A DNA stretch of 64,000 nucleotides, from positions 286,156 to 350,155 of the forward strand of contig NZ_PYWA01000004.1 in assembly GCF_003056335.1 (NCBI RefSeq). The letters run 5' to 3'. The first letter of the stretch is position 1. Every line of letters starts with the position of its first letter. Positions 41,462 through 51,181 of this stretch are shown piece by piece. Under the pieces are notes generated by a model. The model was not told the DNA's origin, ran no database searches, and saw nothing but the letters and a program-made list of their open reading frames with translations. Both the position numbers and the translations under genes were made by a program. Source of the stretch: Paracoccus indicus (GTDB lineage: Bacteria > Pseudomonadota > Alphaproteobacteria > Rhodobacterales > Rhodobacteraceae).

Positions 41462-43536
41462 CACGCGGCCTCGATCGTGCCAAGCAGCCGCAGTTCGGCG
41501 GCGGGGTCGACCTCTTCCAGACCCAGCACCGGAACGGACATGCCGTTCGCGCCCAGAACTGCGCGGATCATCCGGCGGCGGTGGTCGGGGGCGACGATGA
41601 CGGTGCGCGCCACGGGTTCGGCCAGCGACACCGCCTTGCGGGCCGCTTCCAGAAGGCGCTTGGACATGTCGGGCGTCATCGCTCCGCCGCCTGCCCGCCC
41701 GGTTTCTGCATCGGCGCGGACGAACTCGGCCTCCCACGCGGGGTGCAGCTGCAGGGCGGCGATGCGGCCAGCATCGTCGGAATATTGCTGGGTGATCTGA
41801 CCGCGCAGGCGCTTTCGGACCAGCTCATAGATCATCTCGGGTGACTCGACGTGGCGGAATTCGCAGATGGCATCGATGATCAGCGGCAGGTTGCGGATCG
41901 AGATCCGTTCCTCCAGCAGCGCGCGCAGGATGGCCAGCAGGGTTTCGGGCGTGACCTTTTCGGGGATCATGCTGTCGAAATACTTGCGGTTGCGTTCAGC
42001 GCGGGCGGTGTCGGACAGGGTCTTCAACTCCTCGATCTGGCGCTGCATGGCGCCAAGGGTCAGCAGAGCGGGCAGGTTCGATTTCACCACCTCCATCAGA
42101 TGGGTGGAAAGAACCTCCATCGGGGTGACGACGGTGGCGCCCATGACGGATGCATCCTCCTGATCCTCGGGGGCGATCCAGCGGGCGGGGCTGGAATAGA
42201 CCGGTTCGCGCACGCTGGTGCCGCGCAGATCGGCCAAGACAGCATCCGGCCCAAGCGCCAGCACCTGCGACGGATGCAGCGTGCCCCGGCCGCGCACCAC
42301 GCCCTGAATGCGGATCTGGTAGTCGCTCGGTGGCAGATCGTCGGTATCGGTGATGCGCACGTCGGGCAGCACCATGCCGAAGCTGCGGGCGATATGGATG
42401 CGCAGGTTGCTGATGCGACTGCCCAGTCCGCGTGCCTGATCCAGCGCGACAAGGATCAGGTCCGAGCCGATCTCGACGCTGACGTCATCGGTATCCAGCA
42501 CGTCGCCGATGCGGGCGGCGGGGGCGGTTTCGGTCGCGGGGGCATCCGCGGCTTCGACGGGCTTCTCGGGCCTGTTGGCGATGCGCCACGCCATGAAGGC
42601 CAAGGCCGCCGCGATGCCCAGGAACAGCATCTGCGGCATGCCCGGCACGAATGAGATCACCACCATCGCGGCGGCGACCATGGCGGCGGGCTGCCAGCTG
42701 CGGGTGAATTCGGCCGACAGCAGGTCGGCGGTCGTATCCGTCGCCCCCCCGCGCGACAGCAGCAGCGCCGCCGCCATCGATGTGATCAGCGCGGGGATCT
42801 GGCTGACCAGACCGTCGCCGATCGTCAGGTGCGAATAGGTCGCGGCAGCTTCGGACAGGGGCATGCCATGGACGACGATCCCGACGGTCAGACCGATCAT
42901 CAGGTTGATCAGCGTGATGACGATGCCCGCCACTGCATCGCCCTTGACGAATTTCGAGGCCCCGTCCAGCGATCCGAAAAAGCTGATCTCGGTCTGTTCG
43001 CGGATGCGACGGCGCTTGGCTTCGTGGTGGTCGATGGCGCCCGCGTTCAGGTCGCCGTCGATGGCCAGCTGCTTGCCCGGCAGCGAATCCAGCGCGAAAC
43101 GCGCCGCAACCTCGGCCATGCGCCCCGAGCCTTTCGTGATGACCATGAAGTTCACGACCGAGATCACCGCAAAGACCGTGATCCCCACCAGGATCGAGCC
43201 CCCCGCCACGAAATCGGCAAAGCCGTTGATGACATGGCCCGCGGCCTCCTTGCCGTTCTGGCCTTCGGTCAGGATCAGCCGGGTCGAGGACACGTTCAGC
43301 GACAGGCGGATGACCAGGCTGACCAGCAGCAGCACCGGAAAGGCCTGAAAATCCGTGGGCTTATCGACCAGCGAGGCCATGACCAGCACCAGCGTCGCCA
43401 TGGCGATCGAGACCGCGATACCGAAATCCAGCACGCTCGCAGGCAGCGGGATCACCAGCGAGATCACGGCCAGCACCAACCCGCCGGTGATCAGCAAGGG
43501 CGCATCCAGGATCTTGCGGGGTTTGGTGGGGATCAT
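41461..43536 (-). CDS. flhA: Flagellar export apparatus protein FlhA
   Basis: 691 residues, full length. The N-terminal half has about eight membrane helices and the FHIPEP-type loop (MAEVAARFALDSLPGKQLAIDGDLNAG). The C-terminal cytoplasmic half forms the nonameric ring that docks export substrates. It overlaps the small gene upstream by 4 bp. Confidence 0.96.
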   Translation of the reverse strand: MIPTKPRKILDAPLLITGGLVLAVISLVIPLPASVLDFGIAVSIAMATLVLVMASLVDKPTDFQAFPVLLLVSLVIRLSLNVSSTRLILTEGQNGKEAAGHVINGFADFVAGGSILVGITVFAVISVVNFMVITKGSGRMAEVAARFALDSLPGKQLAIDGDLNAGAIDHHEAKRRRIREQTEISFFGSLDGASKFVKGDAVAGIVITLINLMIGLTVGIVVHGMPLSEAAATYSHLTIGDGLVSQIPALITSMAAALLLSRGGATDTTADLLSAEFTRSWQPAAMVAAAMVVISFVPGMPQMLFLGIAAALAFMAWRIANRPEKPVEAADAPATETAPAARIGDVLDTDDVSVEIGSDLILVALDQARGLGSRISNLRIHIARSFGMVLPDVRITDTDDLPPSDYQIRIQGVVRGRGTLHPSQVLALGPDAVLADLRGTSVREPVYSSPARWIAPEDQEDASVMGATVVTPMEVLSTHLMEVVKSNLPALLTLGAMQRQIEELKTLSDTARAERNRKYFDSMIPEKVTPETLLAILRALLEERISIRNLPLIIDAICEFRHVESPEMIYELVRKRLRGQITQQYSDDAGRIAALQLHPAWEAEFVRADAETGRAGGGAMTPDMSKRLLEAARKAVSLAEPVARTVIVAPDHRRRMIRAVLGANGMSVPVLGLEEVDPAAELRLLGTIEAA

Positions 43537-43787
43537 CGGGCGGGCTCCTTTGCGGGGCGCAGCAGGTCGTCAAGCGACCATGGGCTGTCGGTCAGCAGGC
43601 CGATGCGGCGCAGATAGGCAATGGCGCTGATCCGGTCGGCGCTGTCCATCTGCATCAGCGTCACGCGATAGTCGCGCGGCAGCCCCCGTCCCGACAGCAG
43701 CCAGCCGTTCGCATCGGCAGCGAACTGATCGAATGTCGCGGGCGCCGTTGTCATTGCGACCGCCAGAAACATCGCCCCGATCCCCAT
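43533..43787 (-). CDS. Small secreted-type protein in flagellar operon, 84 aa
   Basis: 84 residues from ATG 43787, which shares a base with the motA stop (TGATG). The N-terminus (MGIGAMFLAVAMTTAPATF) looks like a signal peptide or single anchor. The rest (YRVTLMQMDSADRISAIAYLRRIGLLTDSPWSLDDLL) is helical. I do not recognise it. Its coupling on both sides implies an active flagellar or motor-linked role. Confidence 0.6.
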   Translation of the reverse strand: MGIGAMFLAVAMTTAPATFDQFAADANGWLLSGRGLPRDYRVTLMQMDSADRISAIAYLRRIGLLTDSPWSLDDLLRPAKEPAR

Positions 43788-44653
43788 CACACGGCCTTCT
43801 TCAGTTCGCGCAGCGCGCCTTCCAGCGTGTCGAAGCTGGGGCGGACATGTTCGGGCACCGATTGGCGACCGACCTCGACGCAAAGGGGCGTGGCGTGCTG
43901 GTGCAGACCGGCGACCAGCACCGATTTGATCACGTCATAAAAACCCATGTCCTGCTTGACGACGCCGCCAAGGCGGTTGGCCAGGGGCGCGACGAAACCA
44001 TAGGACAGGAACACCCCCAGGAAGGTCCCCACAAGCGCGCCACCGATCATCTTGCCCAGAACCGAGGGCGGCTGGTCGATCGAGCTCATGGTCTTGATCA
44101 CCCCCAGAACGGCGGCGACGATGCCCAGGGCGGGCAGCGCATCGGCCATGTTCTGCAGGGCGTGGGGGACGTGCATCTCCTCCTCCTTCATGGTGGCGAT
44201 GCGGCGGGTCAGCATGTCCTCGACCTGATAGGGGTCGTCATAGTTCAGGCTGGCCGAGCGCAGCGTGTCCGCGATCAGCGAGACGACGTTGTGATCGGCT
44301 TGTAGGCGCGGATAGGCTGCAAAGATTGGCGATTCCGCGGGCGTCTCGATATGCTGTTCCAGCGCGACGGGGTTTTCGCGGGCGATCTTCAGCAGCTGGA
44401 ACATCAGGCACAGCACGTCCTGATGATCCTGCGCCGTCCATTTCGGCCCCTTGAAGGCGCGCATCAGCCCGCCCACCGTCGCCTTCAGCGTGTGGCTGTC
44501 GTTCGACAGCAGATAGGCGCCGATGGCGGCCCCCATGATCATCATCATCTCGAACGGCAGGGCATGGGTGATGACGCCCATCTTGCCCCCCGCCAGCAGA
44601 TAGCCGCCAAAGACCATGACCATGGTGACGATGATTCCGACGAAACCGAACAT
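43787..44653 (-). CDS. motA: Flagellar motor stator protein MotA
   Basis: 288 residues with four membrane helices: two near the N-terminus (GIIVTMVMVFGGYLL, FEMMMIMGAAIGAYLL) and two around 170-220 (ALGIVAAVLGVIKTM, MIGGALVGTFLGVFLSYGF). The cytoplasmic loop between them carries the charged region that meets FliG. It forms the proton-driven stator with MotB. No motB gene is in the window. Confidence 0.93.
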   Translation of the reverse strand: MFGFVGIIVTMVMVFGGYLLAGGKMGVITHALPFEMMMIMGAAIGAYLLSNDSHTLKATVGGLMRAFKGPKWTAQDHQDVLCLMFQLLKIARENPVALEQHIETPAESPIFAAYPRLQADHNVVSLIADTLRSASLNYDDPYQVEDMLTRRIATMKEEEMHVPHALQNMADALPALGIVAAVLGVIKTMSSIDQPPSVLGKMIGGALVGTFLGVFLSYGFVAPLANRLGGVVKQDMGFYDVIKSVLVAGLHQHATPLCVEVGRQSVPEHVRPSFDTLEGALRELKKAV

Positions 44654-44663
44654 CTGTGATTCC

Positions 44664-45206
44664 TTATGGTTTGCGGACGCTGCGGGCGCCCATCTGGGCG
44701 GTCAGCAGGGCGGCCTGGCGAGGCTCGACGGCGGCGATGATGCGGGCGCCTGCCTCGGGCTGGACGCGCATCAGGATCTCGGCCGCGAAATCCGAGGGAA
44801 GATTGGTCAGGATCGCGGCCGCCTCGGCGGGCTTCATCTGATCGTAGAGCGCGATCAGGCGGTCGATGTCGCTGCGCACGGCCTCGGTCGATCCGGTCCG
44901 GCTGGCCTTGATGGCCCCCTTGCTGGCCTGCAGTTCGCCCAGCCGGGTGCGCAGGGTCGCCTCGGCCGCATCCAGATCGGCCTTCCGCTGATCCAGCGCC
45001 TGCATATAGCGTTCGATCCGCAGCGCACGGTCGCGCAGTTCCTCGGCCAGGGACACGGCCTCGGGAACGTCGGTGCAGCCCTCCAGCAGATCGGTCGGTC
45101 CCGCGACGGCCTGAAAGACCTGGGCAAAGTCCTGCCCCTTCCAGATCATCGCCCCCGCGGGCAGGGCGAACAGCACGGCCAGAACCGGCAGGACGGCCCT
45201 AGACAT
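44664..45206 (-). CDS. MotE-like protein (MgtE_N/FliG-like domain)
   Basis: 180 residues from ATG 45206 (MSRAVLPVLAVLFALPAGA, signal peptide). A coiled-coil segment (about 60-110) precedes KPAEAAAILTNLPSDFAAEILMRVQPEAG, a helical repeat of the MgtE_N/FliG-middle type. In rhizobia MotE is a periplasmic chaperone of the motor protein MotC. It lies 10 bp upstream of motA and overlaps the previous gene by 8 bp. Confidence 0.75.
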   Translation of the reverse strand: MSRAVLPVLAVLFALPAGAMIWKGQDFAQVFQAVAGPTDLLEGCTDVPEAVSLAEELRDRALRIERYMQALDQRKADLDAAEATLRTRLGELQASKGAIKASRTGSTEAVRSDIDRLIALYDQMKPAEAAAILTNLPSDFAAEILMRVQPEAGARIIAAVEPRQAALLTAQMGARSVRKP

Positions 45207-45549
45207 CTGACACCTCGGCGCGCTTGCGCAGACGACGCGAGGTCGACGGTTTCGGCGCGGCATCCGCAGCCAACCCGATCCGCTGACGCAGATCCCAGAT
45301 GGCGCGTTCACGGCGGGCGGTCTCGATCTCATCCGCCAGCAGCTCGCTGGCCGAGGTTGCCTCGTCCCTTGCCGCGCGGATGGCGCGTTCCAGGCGGTCG
45401 ACCTCGGCGGCCATGACGGCAATGGCGCCGCCCAGGCCGCTTTCCAGATCGTTCAGCTTGCGCAGGCGGCGGGTCAGCGTGATGCAGAAGAAGGCAAGGC
45501 CCAGGCAAGCGATCAGCAGAAGGGCCTGCAACAGGTGGTCTGTGGTCAT
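45199..45549 (-). CDS. Small single-pass membrane protein, 116 aa, flagellar operon
   Basis: One membrane helix (LLQALLLIACLGLAFFCITL, residues 6-25), then a coiled coil (about 30-85) with many Arg/Glu/Ala and a basic tail. It overlaps fliL by 4 bp. No family recognised. The architecture suggests a structural or scaffold role next to the motor, but this is inference. Confidence 0.65.
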   Translation of the reverse strand: MTTDHLLQALLLIACLGLAFFCITLTRRLRKLNDLESGLGGAIAVMAAEVDRLERAIRAARDEATSASELLADEIETARRERAIWDLRQRIGLAADAAPKPSTSRRLRKRAEVSDV

Positions 45550-46010
45550 TTGAATCTGAACTCCGTGATCAGCAGGTCCTTGACGGCTTCTTCGCCCAGC
45601 ACCAGCCGGGTGCGTGCGACCAGCTCGGTCCGGATGATTTCCAGCACGCCGCGCTTTTCATAGGCCGAGGGGTCCACGTCCGAGAGGAAGGTCGTGAAGG
45701 CATCCGAGACGCGCGGCATCAGATGCCGAACCTGCGATTTATGGGTGGTGTCGCTTTCGATGGTCGCCGACAGGATCAGGCTGCGGGCGCGCCCGCCGGG
45801 GATGATGATCTCGATCGTGGGAATATCGACGAATTCGGCCTGTGATGCGGGATGGGCGACCTTGGCCTCGGCGGGGGCCGACAGCATGGCAGCGGGCGAC
45901 CACAGCCCCAGATAGGTCGATGCGAACCCCGCGCCCCCAAGGATCAGCGTCGCCGCGATCGGGATCAGCATCCCTTTCCTGCGGGGCTTGGTTTCGGCGT
46001 TCTCGCTCAT
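45546..46010 (-). CDS. fliL: Flagellar basal-body-associated protein FliL
   Basis: 154 residues: a short charged cytoplasmic N-terminus, one membrane helix (about 14-36), and a periplasmic domain ending in LLITEFRFK. The family pattern of FliL fits (FVDIPTIEIIIPGGRARSLILSATIE). FliL supports the stator at the basal body. First gene of the leftward operon. Confidence 0.88.
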   Translation of the reverse strand: MSENAETKPRRKGMLIPIAATLILGGAGFASTYLGLWSPAAMLSAPAEAKVAHPASQAEFVDIPTIEIIIPGGRARSLILSATIESDTTHKSQVRHLMPRVSDAFTTFLSDVDPSAYEKRGVLEIIRTELVARTRLVLGEEAVKDLLITEFRFK

Positions 46011-46052
46011 CGTGATTCTCCGTCCTGACCAGACCGAAATATCAGAACGCGA

Positions 46053-46068
46053 CTAACCGAATCTTAAC
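46053..46068. promoter_or_regulatory. CtrA-like binding site between fliL and fliF
   Basis: CTAA-N7-TTAAC (46053-46068) differs by one base from the CtrA consensus TTAA-N7-TTAAC. It lies in the 117-bp divergent region, about 60 bp from fliF and about 45 bp from fliL. CtrA controls flagellar genes in Caulobacter and in many Rhodobacterales. This is a motif match only. Confidence 0.4.
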
Positions 46069-46127
46069 GTGGGCCATGTCAATCAGGGTCACGACGACAC
46101 TGAAGCGATGATTCGAAAGGAACGGTT

Positions 46128-47720
46128 TTGCAAAAACTGCAGGATTACTGGAACGAGCGAACGTCCGCGCAGCGGATGATCCTTGGTGGTGCTTTCCTGG
46201 CCGCCTTTCTGGTCATCGCGGGCTTCGGATGGTTCGCCAGCCGAACCAGCATGGCGCTGATCTATGGCGGTCTGGACAGCGCGCAGGCCGGCGAGGTGAT
46301 CGCCGGCATCGAACGCGCCGGCGTCCCCTACGAGGTGCGCGGCGATGCGATCTGGGTCGATGCCGATCAGCGCGACCGTCTGCGGATGGACCTGGCGGCG
46401 CAGGGGCTGCCAGCCGCGGGCAGCACCGGATATGAGCTGCTGGACGGCATGTCGGGTTTTGGCACCACCTCGCAGATGTTCGACGCGGCCTATTGGCGGG
46501 CGAAGGAAGGCGAGTTGGCCCGCACCATCCTGGCCCTGCCGAACGTGCGGACCGCCCGCGTGCATCTGGCCATTGAGACCGGTCGCGGATACAGGCGCGA
46601 CCAGAACGGCAGCGCATCGGTCACGCTGACGACGGCGGGCGGCGCCATCACCCGCGAACAGGCGGCGGCGCTGAAATACCTGGTCTCGTCGGGCGTGCCG
46701 GGCATGTCGCCCGACCGCGTCACCGTCATCGACAGCAAGAACGGCATCGTCGCCACCGATGACGACCAGACCGGCGCCGACCGCGCCGCCGAGATGAAGC
46801 GTAACGTCGAGCGCATCCTCGAACCTCATGTCGGCATCGGTAATGCCATCGTCGAGCTGAACCTGGATCTGGTCACCGACACCGAACTGCTGACCGAACA
46901 GCGCTTCGACCCCGAGCAGCGGGCCATGATCTCGACCGTGACCGAGGAGACGACCGATACCAGTAATTCGACCGGATCGGGTGCGGTGACCGCGGCCTCG
47001 AACCTGCCCGACGCCGAGGAGCAGCCGGGCGACCAGACGCAAAGCGCGCGTTCCGAAAACCGCCAGCAGACGAATTACGAGGTCAGCCGCACCACCCGCG
47101 AGGTGTCCCGCCAGCCCGGTTCGACCCGCCGCATGACAGTGGCCGTGCTAGTGAACGGCATTCCCCAGACCGACGCCGACGGCCAGACGACGCTAGTGCC
47201 GCGATCGGACGCGGAACTGCAGGTCCTGCGCGAGCTGGTCGCCTCGGCCGTGGGCTTCGACGAGGCGCGCGGCGATCAGCTGACGGTCAAATCGCTGGCC
47301 TTCGCGGATCTGACGCAGGACGGCAGCCTTGCCGCGCCGGGCTTCATGGACCGTCTGGCGGTGAACGACCTGATCAAGATCGCGCTGATCGGTTTCTTCG
47401 CCCTGGCGGTCATCCTGCTGCTGCTGCGCCCGATCATGCGCAACCGCACGGCCCCCCTGCCGATGCTGGACGACAGCCTGCCGCCGCCCAATGCCGCCAC
47501 ACTGGCGCCCGCGCTGACCGGCACGATCGACGACGAACCCGTCGCCCCCCGCACGCCCACGCCGGCCCTGACCGACGAACGCCCCGATCCTGCGTCCCAC
47601 CCCCTGTCCCTGCCCCCCGGCGATCCCGTCGCCCGCCTGAAGTCCATGATGAAGGAACGGCATGACGAAAGCGCCAAGATCCTCTCGGGCTGGATCGACA
47701 ACAAGGAGACCGCGAAGTGA
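46128..47720 (+). CDS. fliF: Flagellar MS-ring protein FliF
   Basis: 530 residues. I chose TTG 46128, with AAAGGA upstream, giving MQKLQDYWNERTSAQ. There are two membrane helices (about 17-36 and 414-437) flanking the periplasmic ring-building domains; ARVHLAIETGRGYRRDQNGSASVTLTT is a typical block. The C-terminal cytoplasmic tail would bind FliG. fliG does not follow; FliH does. A GTG start of the next gene overlaps its stop. Confidence 0.94.
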   Translation: MQKLQDYWNERTSAQRMILGGAFLAAFLVIAGFGWFASRTSMALIYGGLDSAQAGEVIAGIERAGVPYEVRGDAIWVDADQRDRLRMDLAAQGLPAAGSTGYELLDGMSGFGTTSQMFDAAYWRAKEGELARTILALPNVRTARVHLAIETGRGYRRDQNGSASVTLTTAGGAITREQAAALKYLVSSGVPGMSPDRVTVIDSKNGIVATDDDQTGADRAAEMKRNVERILEPHVGIGNAIVELNLDLVTDTELLTEQRFDPEQRAMISTVTEETTDTSNSTGSGAVTAASNLPDAEEQPGDQTQSARSENRQQTNYEVSRTTREVSRQPGSTRRMTVAVLVNGIPQTDADGQTTLVPRSDAELQVLRELVASAVGFDEARGDQLTVKSLAFADLTQDGSLAAPGFMDRLAVNDLIKIALIGFFALAVILLLLRPIMRNRTAPLPMLDDSLPPPNAATLAPALTGTIDDEPVAPRTPTPALTDERPDPASHPLSLPPGDPVARLKSMMKERHDESAKILSGWIDNKETAK

Positions 47721-48292
47721 CCCTGGCCATGTTCAAACTGGAATCCTTTTCCAACGCCCCGGTGGATCACGCCCCACCGATGATCTTCACTCAGGCCGAC
47801 CTGGATCGCGCCTTTGCCGAAGGCGCCGAAGAGGCGACGCTGAAGTCCCAGGACGACCAGCTGCGCGCGCTGGATGCCGCGCTGACCCAGCTGGCCCGCA
47901 CCATGGCCGATGACGAGACCCGCCGCGCCCGGCTGCGGTCCGAGGCCGTCGCCGCCCTTGGCCCGATCCTGACGCAGATCATCGACCTGATGGCCCCGCC
48001 GCATGCCTCGAGTCGGCTGGAAAAGGCGCTGGTGCAAGAGTTGGAACGGCTGGCGCAGGAAACCACGCCGCTGATCGCCCAGATCACCTGCAGCGACCGG
48101 ATGCGCGACATGGTCGAACGCTGCCTGACGCAGACCGGCCTGCAGTCGATCGCCGTCGCCCCCGCCGCGACCGACACGATCACCGTCACCCTTGAAGGGG
48201 GCCGCATCACCCTGGACCCCGAAACCATCACCGGCGACATCCGCGCCCTGATCTCCGAAATCACCGAGGAGGATACGACATGGACTCACTGA
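47717..48292 (+). CDS. FliH-like flagellar export regulator
   Basis: 191 residues from GTG 47717, overlapping the fliF stop (GTGA). An Ala/Glu-rich helical middle (FAEGAEEATLKSQDDQLRALDAALTQLARTM) and a small C-terminal domain fit FliH, which binds and inhibits the ATPase FliI. Position between fliF and fliN supports this; sequence similarity alone is modest. Its end overlaps fliN by 13 bp. Confidence 0.65.
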   Translation: MTLAMFKLESFSNAPVDHAPPMIFTQADLDRAFAEGAEEATLKSQDDQLRALDAALTQLARTMADDETRRARLRSEAVAALGPILTQIIDLMAPPHASSRLEKALVQELERLAQETTPLIAQITCSDRMRDMVERCLTQTGLQSIAVAPAATDTITVTLEGGRITLDPETITGDIRALISEITEEDTTWTH

Positions 48293-48537
48293 TGCATCTG
48301 ATCGACACCGACAACATCCAGGTCGAGGTCACCATCCGCCTTGGCCGCACCCGCCAGACGGTCGCGCAACTCTCGGCGCTGCGCACCGACGACGTGCTGG
48401 TTCTGGATCAGGCCATCGAGGACGGGGTCGAGATCTGCGTCGGCGACAAGGTCATCGCCCGCGGCGAACTGACCAGCGACGGCAGCGCCGAGGATCGCCT
48501 CTGCGTGCGGGTTCTGGGCGCGACGGGGGCCGTGTGA
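48280..48537 (+). CDS. fliN: Flagellar motor switch protein FliN
   Basis: 85 residues, the SpoA-domain core of FliN: VEVTIRLGRTRQTVAQLSAL, VLVLDQAIEDGVEICVGDKVIARGEL. FliN sits in the C-ring with FliM and FliG, which are not in the window. The start lies inside the FliH-like gene, so coupling is likely. Confidence 0.9.
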   Translation: MDSLMHLIDTDNIQVEVTIRLGRTRQTVAQLSALRTDDVLVLDQAIEDGVEICVGDKVIARGELTSDGSAEDRLCVRVLGATGAV

Positions 48538-49232
48538 TCCGGCTTGCGATTGTCTTGGCGCTGCTGCCCCATGCGGCGCTGGCGCAGGGGTTGGGCGATG
48601 CACTTGGTGCGGGTCTGGGGGACAATGCCGTGCTGCTGGTGCTGGCCCTGACCGGCCTGTCGCTGGCACCCGGCATCGCCATCATGGTAACAGCGTTCCC
48701 CTTCATCGTGACGGTGCTGTCGATCCTGCGCCAGGCCATCGGTTTGCAGCAATCGCCGCCGAACATGCTGATCGTCAGCCTGTCGATCTTTCTGACCTGG
48801 TTCATCATGGACCCCGTCCTGCGCGAGGCCTGGCAGACCGCCGGCCTGCCCCTGCAGCAGGGCCGGATCGATATCGCGCAGGCGTTCCAGCGCGGCATCA
48901 TCCCCTTTCAGGGCTTCATGTCCGCCCGCACCGACCCCGACACCTTGGCGGCCATGGCCGAGATCGCCCCCGGCGCGGGCGGAGCCGCCGACCGCCTGTC
49001 GGTGCTGATCCCGTCCTTCATGCTGTCCGAGATCCAGCGCGCCTTCGAGATCGGCTTCCTGATCGCCCTGCCCTTCCTGATCATCGACCTGGTCGTCTCG
49101 GCCGTCTTGATGTCGATGGGCATGATGATGGTGCCACCGGTGGTGGTGTCCCTGCCCTTCAAGCTGGCTTTCTTTGTCGTCGTCGACGGCTGGACGATGA
49201 TCGCGGGGGCGCTGGTGCGCAGCTACGCCTGA
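48534..49232 (+). CDS. fliP: Flagellar export apparatus protein FliP
   Basis: 232 residues from GTG 48534, overlapping fliN by 4 bp. It has a cleavable signal peptide (MIRLAIVLALLPHAALAQG) and then four membrane helices. FLTWFIMDPVLREAWQ, LIPSFMLSEIQRAFEIGFLIALPFLIIDLVV and MGMMMVPPVVVSLPFKL are hallmarks. Forms the export gate with FliR. It converges with dxs, 3 bp away. Confidence 0.95.
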   Translation: MIRLAIVLALLPHAALAQGLGDALGAGLGDNAVLLVLALTGLSLAPGIAIMVTAFPFIVTVLSILRQAIGLQQSPPNMLIVSLSIFLTWFIMDPVLREAWQTAGLPLQQGRIDIAQAFQRGIIPFQGFMSARTDPDTLAAMAEIAPGAGGAADRLSVLIPSFMLSEIQRAFEIGFLIALPFLIIDLVVSAVLMSMGMMMVPPVVVSLPFKLAFFVVVDGWTMIAGALVRSYA

Positions 49233-49235
49233 ACC

Positions 49236-51152
49236 TCAGGCGCGGCGGGCGTCCAGATCGTCGATGCCAAGAACCGAGAGAACCTTCGCCTCGATATGTT
49301 CGGCATTCAGCGCGCTGGTGTCATACATCGCACGCGGGGCATCATGATCGACGAATTCGTCCGGCAGCACCATGGACCGGAACTTCAACCCACTGTCAAA
49401 GACACCTTCCTCGGCCAGAAGCTGCGCGACATGGCTGCCGAAACCGCCAACGGCGCCTTCCTCGATGGTGATCAGCGCCTCGTGGTCGCGGGCCAGTTGC
49501 AGGATCAGGTCGCGGTCCAGCGGCTTGGCGAAACGCGCATCCGCCACGGTGGGCGTGATGCCACGGGCCGAGAGTGCCTCACACGCAGTCATCACCTCGG
49601 ACAGGCGGGTGCCGAAGGACAGGATGGCGACGGTCTTGCCTTGGGTGATCATCCGGCCCTTGCCGATGGGCAGGATCTGTCCACGCTCGGGCATTTCGAC
49701 GCCCGTGCCTTCGCCGCGCGGAAAGCGGAAGGCGATGGGGCCGCTGTCATGGGCGGCGGCGGTGGCGACCATGTGGGCCAGCTCGGCCTCGTCGGCGGCG
49801 GCCATGACGGTGAAGCCCGGCAGGTTGGCCAGGAACGCGATGTCATAGGCGCCTGCATGGGTCGGGCCGTCCTGTCCGACCAGCCCCGCGCGGTCGATGG
49901 CAAAGCGCACCGGTAGGTTCTGGACCGCGACGTCATGCACGACCTGGTCGTAGCCGCGCTGCAGGAAGGTCGAATAGATCGCGCAGAAAGGCTTCATGCC
50001 GCCTGCCGCCAGTCCCGCACTGAACGTCACGGCATGCTGTTCGGCAATGCCCACGTCGAAACAACGGCGCGGGAAACGTTCGGCGAACTGCTTCAACCCG
50101 GTGCCGTCGGGCATGGCGGCGGTGACGCCAAGGATGCGGTCGTCGCGGCCGGCCTCGTCGATCAGCGCCTTGGCGAAGACGGCGGTATAGCTGGGGGCGT
50201 TCGATTTCGCCTTGGCCTGTTCGCCCGTCACGACGTCGAAGCGGCCACGCGCGTGACCACGGTCGGCCGCATCCTCGGCGGGGGCATAACCCTTGCCCTT
50301 CTTGGTCACGACATGGATCAGGACCGGACCCGTGGCCCGCGCCTTCAGCGTCCGCATCAGCGGCAGAAGCTGTTCCATGTCATGCCCGTCGACGGGGCCG
50401 ATGTAGGAAAAGCCCAGCTCCTCGAACAGGGTGCCGCCGACGGTCATGCCCTTCAGCATTTCCTTGGCGCGGCGGGCGCCTTCCTGGAAGGCGTCGGGCA
50501 GGAAACCGACCGCGCCCTTGGCGGCGGCCTTAAGCTCTTGGAACGGACCGCCCGCGTAAAGCCGCGTCAGATACGACGACATCGCCCCCACCGGCGGCGC
50601 GATCGACATTTCGTTGTCGTTCAGGATGACGAACAGGCGGCGGCCTTCATGACCGGCGTTGTTCAGCGCCTCATAGGCCATGCCCGCGCTCATGGCGCCG
50701 TCGCCGATGACGGCGATGGCATCGCCCGGATCGCCGCCCAGGTCCCGCGCAGTGGCGAAACCCAGGGCCGCCGAGATCGAGGTCGAGGAATGCCCCGCCC
50801 CGAAAGGGTCGTATTCGCTTTCGGCGCGCTTGGTGAAACCGGCAAGACCGCCGCCCGTGCGCAGCGTGCGGATGCGGTCGCGGCGTCCGGTCAGGATCTT
50901 GTGCGGATAGCACTGGTGCCCGACGTCCCAGATGATCTTGTCGCGCGGCGTGTCGAAGACCGCATGCAGCGCCACGGTCAGCTCCACGACGCCCAGACCG
51001 GCGCCCAGATGGCCGCCCGTCACGCTGACCGCGCTGATGGTTTCCGACCGCAGCTCGTCGGCCACCAGCCGCAGGTCGTGGTCGTCGAATGATTTCAGGT
51101 CGGACGGAAGCGTGATCCTGTCCAGCAGCGGAGTCTTGGGGTGGTCTGTCAT
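49236..51152 (-). CDS. dxs: 1-deoxy-D-xylulose-5-phosphate synthase
   Basis: A 638-residue thiamine-diphosphate enzyme, first step of the MEP isoprenoid pathway (pyruvate plus glyceraldehyde 3-phosphate). [17 protein letters not shown], the TPP motif [15 protein letters not shown], and [15 protein letters not shown] are present. It closes the xseB-ispA-dxs set, with a 29-bp gap to ispA. Confidence 0.97.
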   Translation of the reverse strand: MTDHPKTPLLDRITLPSDLKSFDDHDLRLVADELRSETISAVSVTGGHLGAGLGVVELTVALHAVFDTPRDKIIWDVGHQCYPHKILTGRRDRIRTLRTGGGLAGFTKRAESEYDPFGAGHSSTSISAALGFATARDLGGDPGDAIAVIGDGAMSAGMAYEALNNAGHEGRRLFVILNDNEMSIAPPVGAMSSYLTRLYAGGPFQELKAAAKGAVGFLPDAFQEGARRAKEMLKGMTVGGTLFEELGFSYIGPVDGHDMEQLLPLMRTLKARATGPVLIHVVTKKGKGYAPAEDAADRGHARGRFDVVTGEQAKAKSNAPSYTAVFAKALIDEAGRDDRILGVTAAMPDGTGLKQFAERFPRRCFDVGIAEQHAVTFSAGLAAGGMKPFCAIYSTFLQRGYDQVVHDVAVQNLPVRFAIDRAGLVGQDGPTHAGAYDIAFLANLPGFTVMAAADEAELAHMVATAAAHDSGPIAFRFPRGEGTGVEMPERGQILPIGKGRMITQGKTVAILSFGTRLSEVMTACEALSARGITPTVADARFAKPLDRDLILQLARDHEALITIEEGAVGGFGSHVAQLLAEEGVFDSGLKFRSMVLPDEFVDHDAPRAMYDTSALNAEHIEAKVLSVLGIDDLDARRA

Positions 51153-51181
51153 GGCTGGCCCTCCTCCGGGGCGGGCGGCGT

